NCBI RefSeq assembly: GCF_001293685.1
Contig: NZ_BCAG01000001.1
Span: 372,001 to 436,000 of the forward strand
Direction of reading: 5' to 3'
DNA length: 64,000 bases
DNA from: Desulfatitalea tepidiphila
Lineage (GTDB): Bacteria; Desulfobacterota; Desulfobacteria; Desulfobacterales; Desulfosarcinaceae
This document shows positions 35,621 through 44,336 of this stretch, piece after piece (position 1 is the stretch's first letter; the number at the start of each line of letters is the position of its first letter). The notes below the pieces were generated by a model. The model saw nothing but the letters and a program-made list of their open reading frames with translations. It was not told the origin of the DNA and did no database searches. The position numbers were made by a program, and so were the translations under genes.

Positions 35621-36733
35621 ATGCAAACCACGATCGTCGCCATGCGGGCGGATATCGGCAGCATCGGCGGCCACCTGCAACCCAGTACGGAAGTTGTGAA
35701 CTCGGTGCGTGAGGCGCTCGAAGCGCATCGAGGCCAGCTCATCGCGGATTTCGATCTTCACTTCACCGGCGATGACATCACCGCGGTGTGCACCTATCAG
35801 GGCGATCCGGGCCAGACGGCCGTGCAGGATATGATCTGGGAGGCGTTCGCCCAGGGCGCCCGGGTGGCAGTGGAGCAGGGACTCTATGGCGCCGGTCAGG
35901 ATATTTTCGACAAGGGCATTTCGGGTGCCTCCAAGGGGTTCGGCCCCTCGCTGGCCCAGATCACTTTCCAAGAGCGCTCCAATGAAGCCTTTCTGGTCTT
36001 TTCCATCGACAAGAGCGTGCCGGGCGCCTTCAACCTGCCGCTTTACCAGGCCTTTGCCGATCCCATGCACGCTTCCGGGCTGATATTGTCGCCCCGCATG
36101 CGCAAAGGATTTCGTTTCGAAGTCATGGACGTGGTCTATCGGGAGTACGATCGGGTGATCACTCTCGAGGCGCCGGAGGATCTTTACAACCTGGCGGCTC
36201 TGCTGAGAGACGACGAACGCTTTGCCATTCGGTCCGTCCATTCGCGCACCACCGAAGAGCAGAGCGTGGCGGTCAGCACGACCCGGTTGCACTATGTCGC
36301 CGGTATCATGCTGGGCCGGGATGATCCGGTGGCCATCGTGCGGGTGCAGGACGCCTTTCCCGCCGCCGGCGAGGTGCTGGCGCCCTTTGCCCTCTGCGCC
36401 CATGTCAGCGGCTTTCAGCGCGGCAGTCACCACGGTCCGCTGATGCCCGTGAGACGCAACAGCGGCGTCTCCTATTTCGACGGCCCGCCGAGCGTTTCAT
36501 GCGCGGCCTATTGCGTTCGGGACGGCCATTTGACCGAAGCCATTGATCCGTTCGACCACCCCTTCTGGGATCAGGTGCGTGCGCATGCCACTTCCAAGAC
36601 CCTGGACATCCGGCAGCAGGGATTTTTCGGAACCGCCATGCAGCCGTTCGAAACCCTATCCTATGGTGGCATCATGGGTATTCTCAAGGAGCTCGACGAG
36701 CGTTTCGTGATCGAAAAACCTTTTTCTTCCTGA
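35621..36733 (+). CDS. fbp: Bifunctional fructose-1,6-bisphosphate aldolase/phosphatase
   Basis: A 370-residue class V FBPase/aldolase. The start at ATG 35621 follows AAAGGAGAGG; an in-frame ATG at 35600 would add seven residues. Diagnostic segments are DFDLHFTGDDITAVCTYQGD, GLYGAGQDIFDKGISGASKG, KSVPGAFNLPLYQAFADPMH and RKGFRFEVMDV, containing the multiple Asp ligands for Mg2+, plus APEDLYNLAALLRDDERFAI bearing the Schiff-base-site tyrosine region. Known members, from archaea and deep bacteria, form F6P directly from triose phosphates, making gluconeogenesis unidirectional. Here it is paired with a reversible PPi-PFK. Confidence 0.92.
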   Translation: MQTTIVAMRADIGSIGGHLQPSTEVVNSVREALEAHRGQLIADFDLHFTGDDITAVCTYQGDPGQTAVQDMIWEAFAQGARVAVEQGLYGAGQDIFDKGISGASKGFGPSLAQITFQERSNEAFLVFSIDKSVPGAFNLPLYQAFADPMHASGLILSPRMRKGFRFEVMDVVYREYDRVITLEAPEDLYNLAALLRDDERFAIRSVHSRTTEEQSVAVSTTRLHYVAGIMLGRDDPVAIVRVQDAFPAAGEVLAPFALCAHVSGFQRGSHHGPLMPVRRNSGVSYFDGPPSVSCAAYCVRDGHLTEAIDPFDHPFWDQVRAHATSKTLDIRQQGFFGTAMQPFETLSYGGIMGILKELDERFVIEKPFSS

Positions 36734-36791
36734 TGCATTGAAATCGTCGGTGCAGGCACAGGGTGGATTCGGTGCAGATCGGCGGAAACAC

Positions 36792-36836
36792 AACGGCGAC
36801 CCGGGGTCACTCACCTGGATCGCCGTTTGATTTTTA
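36792..36836 (+). terminator. Rho-independent-like terminator after fbp
   Basis: Stem AACGGCGA/TCGCCGTT at 36792-36799 and 36820-36827, with a 20-base loop, is followed by TGATTTTTAT. It closes the pfk-fbp unit ahead of the convergent enoyl-CoA hydratase. Confidence 0.6.
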
Positions 36837-36877
36837 TAGGATATTCTTTTCGCGTCTGGCCGTCAGGCAGGCGAAGC

Positions 36878-37645
36878 TTATTCCCCTTTGAACACCGGCT
36901 CCCGTTTTTCCAGAAATGCCGTCATGCCCTCCACGGCATCGTGGCTCCGGCCTAGCTTGGTGGCCCATTCGCGGTCCACCGCCAGTCCGGCTTCCAGGCC
37001 TTTTTCGAGCCCGGTGGACATGCCTTCCAGAACCGCCCGGACCGCCAGAGGCGGCCGTTTGGTCAACGTCACGGCCAGGGTCATGGCTTCCTTCATCAGG
37101 TCCGCCGCCGGTACGACGCGATCGACCAGGCCGATCTCCAGCGCTTCCTGAGGCGCCAGCCGCTTGCTGAACAGGATCATCTCCAGGGCCTTGGATTTAC
37201 CGACGGTCCTCGGCAGCCGCTGGATGCCGCCCCACCCGGGGGTAATGCCCAGGTTCACCTCCGGCAGCCCCATGATGGCCCGGGATGCATCGGAAATCAG
37301 TCTGAAATGGCACACCAATGCCAGTTCACAGCCTCCACCGAGGGCATAGCCGTTGATGGCGGCGATCACCGGTTTCGGCATGCGCTCGATCCGGTTGAAG
37401 ATATCGTTGCCATTGGGGCCCTTGGCGATGTTGGCGATATCGGAGACGTCCATGCCGGCACAGAATCCTTTTTCACCCGCGCCGGTGATGATGATCGCCC
37501 GGGTTTCCTTGCTCTCTTCGAGCGCTTTGACGGCGTGATCCAACTCCTCACGGATGCCTAAATTCACCGAGTTTGTCGGCGGCCGATTCAAGGTGATGGT
37601 GGTCACGTAGTTCTGGGTCGTCACGATGATGTTGCTGTACTCCAT
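36878..37645 (-). CDS. Enoyl-CoA hydratase/isomerase (crotonase family)
   Basis: A 255-residue crotonase. The oxyanion-hole regions are GAGEKGFCAGMDVSDI and NGYALGGGCELALVCHFRLI. The two glutamates expected for hydratase activity are present, in GGCELAL and in LPEVNLGITPGWGG, with the family's PRTVGKSKALEMIL following. It therefore probably hydrates enoyl-CoA in beta-oxidation of acids such as those activated by FadD, rather than being an isomerase-only member. Monocistronic, convergent with fbp. Confidence 0.9.
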   Translation of the reverse strand: MEYSNIIVTTQNYVTTITLNRPPTNSVNLGIREELDHAVKALEESKETRAIIITGAGEKGFCAGMDVSDIANIAKGPNGNDIFNRIERMPKPVIAAINGYALGGGCELALVCHFRLISDASRAIMGLPEVNLGITPGWGGIQRLPRTVGKSKALEMILFSKRLAPQEALEIGLVDRVVPAADLMKEAMTLAVTLTKRPPLAVRAVLEGMSTGLEKGLEAGLAVDREWATKLGRSHDAVEGMTAFLEKREPVFKGE

Positions 37646-37889
37646 ACCATACCTCCAGTTATGTGAATGTGTGTGGGATTAAACCCGGAGAATCTCATTG
37701 GCTGGCGGGTTCAAAGCGCAAAGCGGACGTACTATTTCATGGGCCGGATGCGGATGTCAAGCCTTGTAAAGGCCTTGCAGTGGGTGCGTTCAACCCCCTG
37801 GGCGATAGCCGCCATACGTTGAAAACCCTCTTGCCTCGATCGCCACGTTCGGGCAAGATGCGCATCATTTCACTTTTTTCAGGAACCTG

Positions 37890-39464
37890 ATGGGAAATCG
37901 TATGTATCGGAAGATGGGCGTCGCCGCACTGATCATGATGGCCTCGATCCTCCTGAGCCGCATCCTGGGCATTCTGCGCGAATCGATCCTCTCCGCCATG
38001 ATCGGTGCCAATATTGCCACGGATGCCTATAAAGTGGCCTTCATCCTGCCAGAGATTCTGAATCATGTGCTGGCCAGCGGTTTCTTTTCCGTCACATTCA
38101 TTCCCATTTTTGCACGTTACCTGGCCGCGGACGACGAAGCCGGCGGTTGGGAGATTTTTTCCATTCTTCTTACGGTGCTCGGTGCGTTTTTAGTGGTGCT
38201 GATCGTACTCTGCATGGTGGCAGCGCCGCAGCTGCTGACCTGGCTGGCACCCGGCAGATCCGATCCGGTTTTTATGCAAATGGCGGTGCGCATGACACGC
38301 ATCATCCTGCCGGCCCAGTTTTTTTTCTTTGCCGGCGGCATGCTCATGGCCGTGCAATTTGCCAAGGAGCGTTTTTTTGTGCCGGCCCTGTCGGGGCTCG
38401 TTTATAACTTGGGCATTATCGGCGGCGGTATCCTGATGGGGTCCCGGCTGGGTGTCGAAGGATTTGCCTGGGGGGCATTGGCCGGCGCCGCCGGGGGCGG
38501 TTTTTTGATCCAATGGATCGGCGCCCGAAAAGCGGGCTTGCAGTTCCGAATCAATTTCAATTGGCGTCATCCCGATGTGAAGCGCTACATTGTTTTGACC
38601 CTGCCCTTGATGTTGGGGCTCACCATGACTTTTTCGACGGAAATCTTTTCAAAATTCTTCGGCAGCTATCTCGATGCCGGCGCCATCACCCATGTCGATT
38701 TTGCCTGGCGGGTGATCCTGGCCATGGTGGGGTTTTTCGGCCAGGCGGTCGGCGTGGCCGCCTTTCCTTTTCTGGCTAGAATGGCGGCCCAGCGGCAATG
38801 GGATGACATGAACAGGATGTTTAACAATACCTTGCGTTATCTGGCGCTGGTGCTTCCTGTCTCCGTGCTGGTCTATGTCGTGCGTTACGAAATCATCCGC
38901 GTGTTGTACGAACGTGGGTCGTTCACCTCGGCGGATGCTCACGCCACCGCCTGGGCGCTCACGGGCATGCTGATCGGTGCCGTCGCTTTTGCGGCCCAGA
39001 CGGTGGTGAACCGCGGATTTTACGCCATGCAAAACACGCTGCTGCCGGCCGTTTACGGCACCATGGCCGTTCTTTTAAGCCTGCCGCTATACTGGATCGG
39101 CTTGAAATATTGGGGGGTGTTCGGAATCGGACTGGCCATTTCCGGATCGGTCCTGCTTCAGGTGGCCGTGCTCTACGCTGTCTGGAACCACCGCACTCAC
39201 AACACCGGGAGCGAGTCGGTATATGCGTTTTACGGCAAATGCCTGGCCATTTGTGCACCAGTGGCAGGTGGCCTGGTGTTGAGTCAGAAGATCATGTACC
39301 GGTGGGTGGACGCCTCCACCCTGTCCGGCAGCGTTGGCCTAATTGTCGTCCAAAGCCTGGTTTTTTTACTGCTGATGGGTGGGATCTCCTGGGCCTTCAA
39401 GATAGAAGAGGCCCGTGTCGTGTGGCACAAGCTGACCGCAAGGTTGCTCAGAAGGGATCGGTGA
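37890..39464 (+). CDS. murJ: Lipid II flippase MurJ
   Basis: A 524-residue polytopic protein of the MOP exporter superfamily with 13-14 membrane segments. The N-terminus is diagnostic (SILLSRILGILRESILSAMI, then FILPEILNHVLASGFFSVTF with the conserved charged/aromatic residues). It moves lipid-linked peptidoglycan precursor across the inner membrane. A weak AGGAA lies five bases before ATG 37890. A second in-frame ATG four codons later (MYRKMGV) is possible. Confidence 0.92.
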   Translation: MGNRMYRKMGVAALIMMASILLSRILGILRESILSAMIGANIATDAYKVAFILPEILNHVLASGFFSVTFIPIFARYLAADDEAGGWEIFSILLTVLGAFLVVLIVLCMVAAPQLLTWLAPGRSDPVFMQMAVRMTRIILPAQFFFFAGGMLMAVQFAKERFFVPALSGLVYNLGIIGGGILMGSRLGVEGFAWGALAGAAGGGFLIQWIGARKAGLQFRINFNWRHPDVKRYIVLTLPLMLGLTMTFSTEIFSKFFGSYLDAGAITHVDFAWRVILAMVGFFGQAVGVAAFPFLARMAAQRQWDDMNRMFNNTLRYLALVLPVSVLVYVVRYEIIRVLYERGSFTSADAHATAWALTGMLIGAVAFAAQTVVNRGFYAMQNTLLPAVYGTMAVLLSLPLYWIGLKYWGVFGIGLAISGSVLLQVAVLYAVWNHRTHNTGSESVYAFYGKCLAICAPVAGGLVLSQKIMYRWVDASTLSGSVGLIVVQSLVFLLLMGGISWAFKIEEARVVWHKLTARLLRRDR

Positions 39465-39525
39465 TGTCGTTTCCGCCACGACACAAATCAATACAATTAT
39501 CTGAATTTGATTCCCCCTGAAAGCA

Positions 39526-39547
39526 GGGGCGGGCTTTATGCCCGCCC
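39526..39547. repeat. REP-like palindrome (third copy)
   Basis: GGGCGGGC-TTTAT-GCCCGCCC, same stem as the pair at 3355-3447, here between the convergent murJ and disulfide-reductase genes, where it may terminate or stabilise both transcripts. Confidence 0.7.
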
Positions 39548-39575
39548 TCAGCGTTAATCTTCCGACACAGCCGGC

Positions 39576-41246
39576 TCAAGATAAAAACTTCGCCGTCTCA
39601 TGCATGGAAAAGGTTTTAAATCCCCCACTGATGTTTTTCACGTTGTAACCATGCTGGGTTAAGGTCCGGGCCGCAAAATAGGAGCGCTGACCGACGAAAC
39701 AGTAAGTCCAGATCTCGCGATCCTTGGGGATTTCCTGCATGCGTCGGCGCAGCTCGTCGATGGGTATGTTGACGGCTTCGTCGACGTGGTCCTGTTTGTA
39801 CTCCATGACATCGCGCACGTCCAGCATCAGGGCACTGCTCTCTTCCACCTCCTCCCAGTGGGCCAGGCGGGCATCTCCCCTGAGCACATTGGCGGCGATC
39901 ATCCCGGCCATGTTCACCGGGTCTTTGGCCGAACCGAACTGGGGCGCGTAACACAATTCGGCCTCTTCCAGGTCAAACACCGTCGCCCCCATCTGGATCG
40001 CCATGGCGACCACATCGATGCGCTTTTCGACGCCTTTCTGCCCAACGGCCTGGGCACCGATGATGCGTCCATCCTCTTTTTTGAAGATGAATTTGAGACT
40101 GATCGGCTCGGCGCCGGGATAGTAGTTGGCATGATGGCCGGGATGCAGGTAAATTTTTTCCATCTGATCCCACATGCCGAGCTTTTGGAGCGTCTTTTCA
40201 CTGGCGCCGGTGAAGGCCACCACATGGTCGAGGATGCCGACCACCGAGGTGCCCTGCACCCCCCGGAATGTGCTGCTGCGTCCCATGATCGCATCGGCGG
40301 CAATCCGTCCCTGGCGATTGGCCGGACCGGCCAGGGGAACCACGCCGGTCTGGCCGGTGACCACGTCCCTGACCTCAACGGCATCACCCACGGCCCAGAT
40401 GTGCGGATCGCTGGTGCGCATTTGGCCGTCGACCTCGATGCCGCCCCCGGGGCCGATATCCAATCCGGCCTTTTCGGCCAGGGAGGTGTGAGGGCGAACG
40501 CCGATACATAAAATGACCAGGTCGGTTTCCATCTGGTGACCGCTTTGGAGGGTCAGTTTGATGCGGTGCCCTTCTCCCTTTTCAAATTGGGCGACCCCAT
40601 CATTGAGGTAGAGCGAAATGCCGTGTTTGATGAGCGTATCGTGGATGGGAGCCACCATCTCCTGATCGAGCAGGGGCATGACCTGGTTAAGTCGTTCCAC
40701 AACGGTGACTTTGAGACCCCGGGTGTGGAGGTTTTCGGTCATCTCCATGCCGATGTAACCGCCGCCGACTACAACGGCCTGGGTGGCTTCGAATTGTTCG
40801 ATCCACTGGACGATCTGTCGGCTGTCAGGGATGGTGCGCAACGAGAAGATCCCCGGAAGATCGATGCCCGGTAAATTCGGTCGAATAGGGCGGGCGCCGG
40901 GAGACAGGACCAGGTAATCGTAATCCTCACCATAGGTGGTCCCGCGTTCCAGGTCCGTGACCTCTATGCGCCGGTTGGCACGGTCGATGGCGGCCACATT
41001 GGATCGCAGGCGCACTTCGATATTGAAGCGCTCCTTGAAGAGTTGAGGGGTGGCCACCAGCAGGTCCTCTTCGTTTTGGATGACGTTGCCTACATAATAG
41101 GGCAGGCCGCAGTTGGCGAAAGAGACGTGGGTGCCGCGGTCGAACATGACGATTTCGGCGGTTTCCGAGAGCCGGCGGGCGCGGGCCGCGCACGATGCAC
41201 CGCCGGCCACCCCACCCACGATCAGGATGCGTGGTTTTTTGGACAT
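39576..41246 (-). CDS. CoA-disulfide reductase-like flavoprotein with C-terminal rhodanese domain
   Basis: A 556-residue fusion. Residues 1-450 form a pyridine-nucleotide disulfide oxidoreductase: FAD motif ILIVGGVAGGASCAARARRL, redox Cys in SFANCGLPYYVG (single Cys, CoADR type), NAD motif AVVVGGGYIGMEMTENL, second FAD motif IWAVGDAVEV. Residues about 465-556 form a rhodanese domain with a catalytic Cys in WTYCFVGQRSYFAARTL. Relatives (CoADR-RHD/Npsr) reduce CoA-persulfide or polysulfide with NAD(P)H, fitting sulfur metabolism in a sulfate reducer. It is monocistronic, ATG 41246 (MSKKPRILIVGG). Confidence 0.93.
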   Translation of the reverse strand: MSKKPRILIVGGVAGGASCAARARRLSETAEIVMFDRGTHVSFANCGLPYYVGNVIQNEEDLLVATPQLFKERFNIEVRLRSNVAAIDRANRRIEVTDLERGTTYGEDYDYLVLSPGARPIRPNLPGIDLPGIFSLRTIPDSRQIVQWIEQFEATQAVVVGGGYIGMEMTENLHTRGLKVTVVERLNQVMPLLDQEMVAPIHDTLIKHGISLYLNDGVAQFEKGEGHRIKLTLQSGHQMETDLVILCIGVRPHTSLAEKAGLDIGPGGGIEVDGQMRTSDPHIWAVGDAVEVRDVVTGQTGVVPLAGPANRQGRIAADAIMGRSSTFRGVQGTSVVGILDHVVAFTGASEKTLQKLGMWDQMEKIYLHPGHHANYYPGAEPISLKFIFKKEDGRIIGAQAVGQKGVEKRIDVVAMAIQMGATVFDLEEAELCYAPQFGSAKDPVNMAGMIAANVLRGDARLAHWEEVEESSALMLDVRDVMEYKQDHVDEAVNIPIDELRRRMQEIPKDREIWTYCFVGQRSYFAARTLTQHGYNVKNISGGFKTFSMHETAKFLS

Positions 41247-41491
41247 GATCGCTGATTCTCCTATTCCATGGTTTTAATTGTAAACGGTCCGGCAGACAAG
41301 GCCGGTATCCATTCGGTTGATCCCGAAGCACACGGTCGTTTCGAGGGGATCTCCGGCGTGGTCGAGCCGCATTCAGCTTGATTTCGGGGGGCCTATCCTA
41401 CTCATCCATTTCGAGCAGGTCAATACCCCCCTTCGATTTCGACCGGGATCGCCCGCCGTGCATCTTACCGGCACTTGACCGTTTGGTGTGT

Positions 41492-41550
41492 GGCATCGGC
41501 CTCCTGTTCTACCCACCCCGGGTGTAATGCATAGCATTCAGTTGGAATCC
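41492..41550 (+). repeat. Solo end of the MITE-like repeat family
   Basis: About 59 bases starting GGCATCGGCCTCCTG and ending CATTCAGTTGGAATCC closely match copies at 50464-50523 (same orientation) and 49219-49278 (inverted). It lies in the 418-base gap between the disulfide reductase and the acetyltransferase, which otherwise holds no gene I can support. Confidence 0.7.
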
Positions 41551-41664
41551 TGTGAACGGAGACGCCGGCTTGCGACCTCAAATCCTTTTATGTTACCCTC
41601 GGCGTGATAGAAAGGGCAGCGATGCCGATCCAAACGCACCTCATGGAGGGCACTACAAGAGACC

Positions 41665-42666
41665 ATGCCGCGGCTATATATCGAAGAGTACACCCATTCC
41701 CTGGAAGGCAAGAGCGTTTGCATCGCCTGCAGGGAAGGGATATTGCGCGACAATCTCAATGCCGTGATTTCCGATCTGAAGTTGCTCAGCCGCCTGAAGA
41801 TCAAAACCGCCCTTTATCACAACATCGCCAACCGATTTGCCAATCAGAAATATTTCCGGCTCTTGGCCGACCGCCTGTCCGAGACCCGTATCGTCAGAGT
41901 GCCGCCTGATGTCGATTTCTACAGTTATGTGCTCGACCATGAAGAGAATGTCCATAAATTGATATTTCTGGAGCGCAAGGCCCTGGTCGATCATCTGGGC
42001 AACAGGATCAACAGCGTCACCACCCAAGGCGTGCGCCAAAGCATCAACGCATGGGGAGACCTGATTGCCAACACCAATTTCAAGGGAGTGCTCGATCGCA
42101 TCTGCAGCCGTATCGATAGCGGCCACTACGATCGGGTGCATATCCTCCCGGCCGGTAAAGATGCCATCAAATACGAACTGTTCACCATAGAAGGGTGGGG
42201 GACCCTGATCGCCAATAACTTTGTCGAGCGATTCCAACCCGTGGCGACCGAGAATGAGGTGCGCCTGATCGATGGCATCCTCAAACTTTACAAAAGTGAA
42301 GGATATCTCAAGCCAAGGACCAAGGAATATTTGATCCTGAACCGCAACAATTTTTACGTGACCACCATCGACGACATCGTTGTGGGATGCGTGGAAAAAA
42401 AGACCATCGATGCGCAGACCGCTGAAATCGCGGCCCTCGCGATATCCACACGGTTCCGTAATCAACGGGTGGGGGTGTTCACCGTTCAGGCCTTTATCGA
42501 CGAATTGAAAAGAAAAGGATTTAAACGCTTTATATCTCTCACCAACAATCCCAACCTCAAACGGTTGTATCTGAGCATGGGGTTTGAGCCGTGTCAGGGA
42601 CCCGAGTATAGCGAGCGCCAGGCCGCCTCGCCGGGGGTGGCCATGTACTACTTGGAGATTGCCTGA
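41665..42666 (+). CDS. ArgA-like N-acetyltransferase with degenerate amino-acid-kinase domain
   Basis: 333 residues from ATG 41665. Residues about 1-165 have the alpha/beta pattern of an amino-acid-kinase domain (IKTALYHNIANRFANQKYFR) but lack a clear Gly-rich phosphate loop. At 155-190, HYDRVHILPAGKDAIKYELF then TIEGWGTLIANNF match the region joining the kinase and acetyltransferase parts of ArgA-like synthases. Residues 195-333 are a GNAT fold, with acetyl-CoA motif RFRNQRVGVFTVQAFIDELK and terminal LTNNPNLKRLYLSMGFEP. N-acetylglutamate synthesis is the analogous reaction but not proven. The gene stands alone, with no arg genes beside it. Confidence 0.7.
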   Translation: MPRLYIEEYTHSLEGKSVCIACREGILRDNLNAVISDLKLLSRLKIKTALYHNIANRFANQKYFRLLADRLSETRIVRVPPDVDFYSYVLDHEENVHKLIFLERKALVDHLGNRINSVTTQGVRQSINAWGDLIANTNFKGVLDRICSRIDSGHYDRVHILPAGKDAIKYELFTIEGWGTLIANNFVERFQPVATENEVRLIDGILKLYKSEGYLKPRTKEYLILNRNNFYVTTIDDIVVGCVEKKTIDAQTAEIAALAISTRFRNQRVGVFTVQAFIDELKRKGFKRFISLTNNPNLKRLYLSMGFEPCQGPEYSERQAASPGVAMYYLEIA

Positions 42667-42753
42667 AAAATAGGTTCAGTTCCGGGATAGTCATCGGTTA
42701 AGGGTTTCGGCGACTGCACTCCCGTGAAATAAATTACTAATTAAAACATATTG

Positions 42754-43275
42754 TTAAAAATTCAACTGCAATACATAGTCGATGTATGCCGCCACGTTGA
42801 CGGCCACATGGCGCACATTGCAGCGAACCGCCATCTCGGGCTCATATTTGAATGCCGGTCCGCCAGCGACGATACGCGTTTGAGAGGGGACTCGCTGTCC
42901 GATCAGCGAAAGGGTTTCCTCGCTGTCGATCTGCAGAACGGTCAACCCCAGAAACGCCGGTCGATCTTTCAGGCACGCCGCGACAATCCGTTCGGCCGGC
43001 TGAAGCAGTCCGAGTGGTTTGACCTTCATCCCGACTATATCGGAAAAAATATTTATGATATCAATCCCTTGACCAATTCCATCATCCAGGGTGGCGGTGA
43101 TCATAAGCGGCGCGGCGGGCCAGATGCCGGGGACTTTGTGTTGAATTTTCCATCTGTTGAGTTGTTCGGCGGTTTGGAGCAATGCGTCACGGGAAGGCAA
43201 CCCGGTCGAGAGCCACTGGTCGCACAAGCGCTGCAATTGATTGCGAAGCTGTATCATTTGGATTATCTCAACCAT
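42754..43275 (-). CDS. Uncharacterised protein with B12-binding-like Rossmann fold
   Basis: 173 residues from ATG 43275 (MVEIIQMIQLRNQLQR); the frame is open 31 codons further, without a ribosome site. The N-terminal 60 residues are helical. From about residue 70 the strand-helix pattern (LMITATLDDGIGQGIDIINI, KPLGLLQPAERIVAACLKDR, AFLGLTVLQIDSEETLSLIG, TRIVAGGPAFKYEPEMA) resembles corrinoid-binding domains of methyltransferases, but the cobalt-ligand motif D-x-H-x-x-G is replaced by D-D-G-I-G-Q-G with no His. It is thus either a cofactor-free relative or an unrelated Rossmann protein. Confidence 0.55.
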   Translation of the reverse strand: MVEIIQMIQLRNQLQRLCDQWLSTGLPSRDALLQTAEQLNRWKIQHKVPGIWPAAPLMITATLDDGIGQGIDIINIFSDIVGMKVKPLGLLQPAERIVAACLKDRPAFLGLTVLQIDSEETLSLIGQRVPSQTRIVAGGPAFKYEPEMAVRCNVRHVAVNVAAYIDYVLQLNF

Positions 43276-43617
43276 GTTTAAGGAACCTGTCTGCGTGTCA
43301 TCCCTTGCCCAAAGAATTCGGAATGACCGGCATTTGCCGTCTCTATTCGGCCTTTTTCCTTCTGTCAAAGCATTTGGGCTTGTATATTTTGTTCAGCCCA
43401 GGTAAATGAAGGCACCCTTCACCCGATGCGATGAATGGTTATTATCCTTTTCATTGCGCCCGGCAAGCGCACACTTCATCTATCCGGAACTATGGCATGC
43501 ACCCGATGGCTCCCATAAAAAGAGCATGGGGCAGCCGAAACGCCGCGGCTGGCCATTGCCGACGGCCACGGCGCAAATAAGCATTACAATTTGAAACCAG
43601 ACAGAGGAGGAGATTCC
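43276..43617. other. Divergent intergenic region upstream of HU
   Basis: About 340 bases without a supportable gene, presumably holding the HU promoter. An AT-rich section lies near 43370-43460. No operator or RNA was recognised. Confidence 0.4.
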
Positions 43618-43887
43618 ATGAACAAAGCGGATTTAATTGCTAAAGTAGCTGAAATCGTTGGTACTCAGAAACAAGCCAAGGAAACGGTGGACTGTGTTCT
43701 TGATGCCATCTCTGACGCCTTGGCTAAAAAGGACTCGGTCCAGATTTCAGGATTCGGCACCTTTAAAGTGAGCGAGCGCAAAGCCCGCACCGGCCGTAAC
43801 CCTCAAAGTGGCGCGGAGATCAAGATCTCGGCGCGGAATGTGCCTAAATTCGTGCCTGGTAAGGCGCTCAAGGATGCAGTGAACTAG
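43618..43887 (+). CDS. HU-family DNA-binding protein
   Basis: An 89-residue histone-like protein with AGAGGAGGAG just before ATG 43618. The whole family pattern is present: NKADLIAKVAEIVGTQKQAK, the beta-arm signature GFGTFKVSERKARTGRNPQS with the intercalating Pro in RNPQSG, and ARNVPKFVPGKALKDAVN. It compacts and bends DNA as a homodimer or with other HU copies. Monocistronic, with a perfect hairpin after it. Codon use is more AT-tolerant than its neighbours, as expected for a highly expressed gene. Confidence 0.96.
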   Translation: MNKADLIAKVAEIVGTQKQAKETVDCVLDAISDALAKKDSVQISGFGTFKVSERKARTGRNPQSGAEIKISARNVPKFVPGKALKDAVN

Positions 43888-43923
43888 TTGCCCCTTTTTA
43901 AGTCGTTTGTTTGGGCCAGTCAT

Positions 43924-43952
43924 CAGGCAGGGATTTCATAAATCCCTGCCTG
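43924..43952. terminator. Bidirectional hairpin between HU and tautomerase genes
   Basis: A perfect 13-bp stem (CAGGCAGGGATTT / AAATCCCTGCCTG) closes a three-base CAT loop. It sits between the convergent HU and tautomerase genes, ten bases before the latter's stop, and probably ends both transcripts, although only a short pyrimidine run follows on the plus strand. Confidence 0.65.
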
Positions 43953-43962
43953 CTCTCTTCGT

Positions 43963-44163
43963 TCATCCCTTTTTTCTCAGTTCCGAGACCGTCCTGCCGC
44001 CGATTCCCCAGTTGTCTGTATCGATCTCTTCGATAACCACCACCGTGGTTTGAGGATTCTTGCCCAGTACCGACACCAGCAGATCGGTGACCCCCTGGAT
44101 CAGTTGGGCCTTCTTTTCCGACGTAGCCCCCTCCTTCGTGATTTTGATATTGACATAGGGCAT
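43963..44163 (-). CDS. 4-oxalocrotonate tautomerase-family protein
   Basis: 66 residues. After Met removal the catalytic Pro1 is exposed (MPYVNIKITKEGATSEKKAQ), and the family's Arg/Gly turn GIGGRTVSELRKK is near the end. GAGGTCAACCC precedes ATG 44163. Such small enzymes form hexamers and catalyse keto-enol tautomerisation or dehalogenation; the physiological substrate is unknown. Monocistronic, convergent with HU. Confidence 0.93.
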   Translation of the reverse strand: MPYVNIKITKEGATSEKKAQLIQGVTDLLVSVLGKNPQTTVVVIEEIDTDNWGIGGRTVSELRKKG

Positions 44164-44336
44164 GGGTTGACCTCCTTTGCATTGATTTGGCCGGTCCTGC
44201 GGTTTCAGGTTTGCATTGTTTTAGAGCATTGCCCATGTTATGCACAACTGTTTAAAAAACGAAATGCCATTCGGTTCAACGCCATTCAATGGGGTGCCCC
44301 CTGCCCGATCGATACGATGAGGTGAAACCGCGAGCG

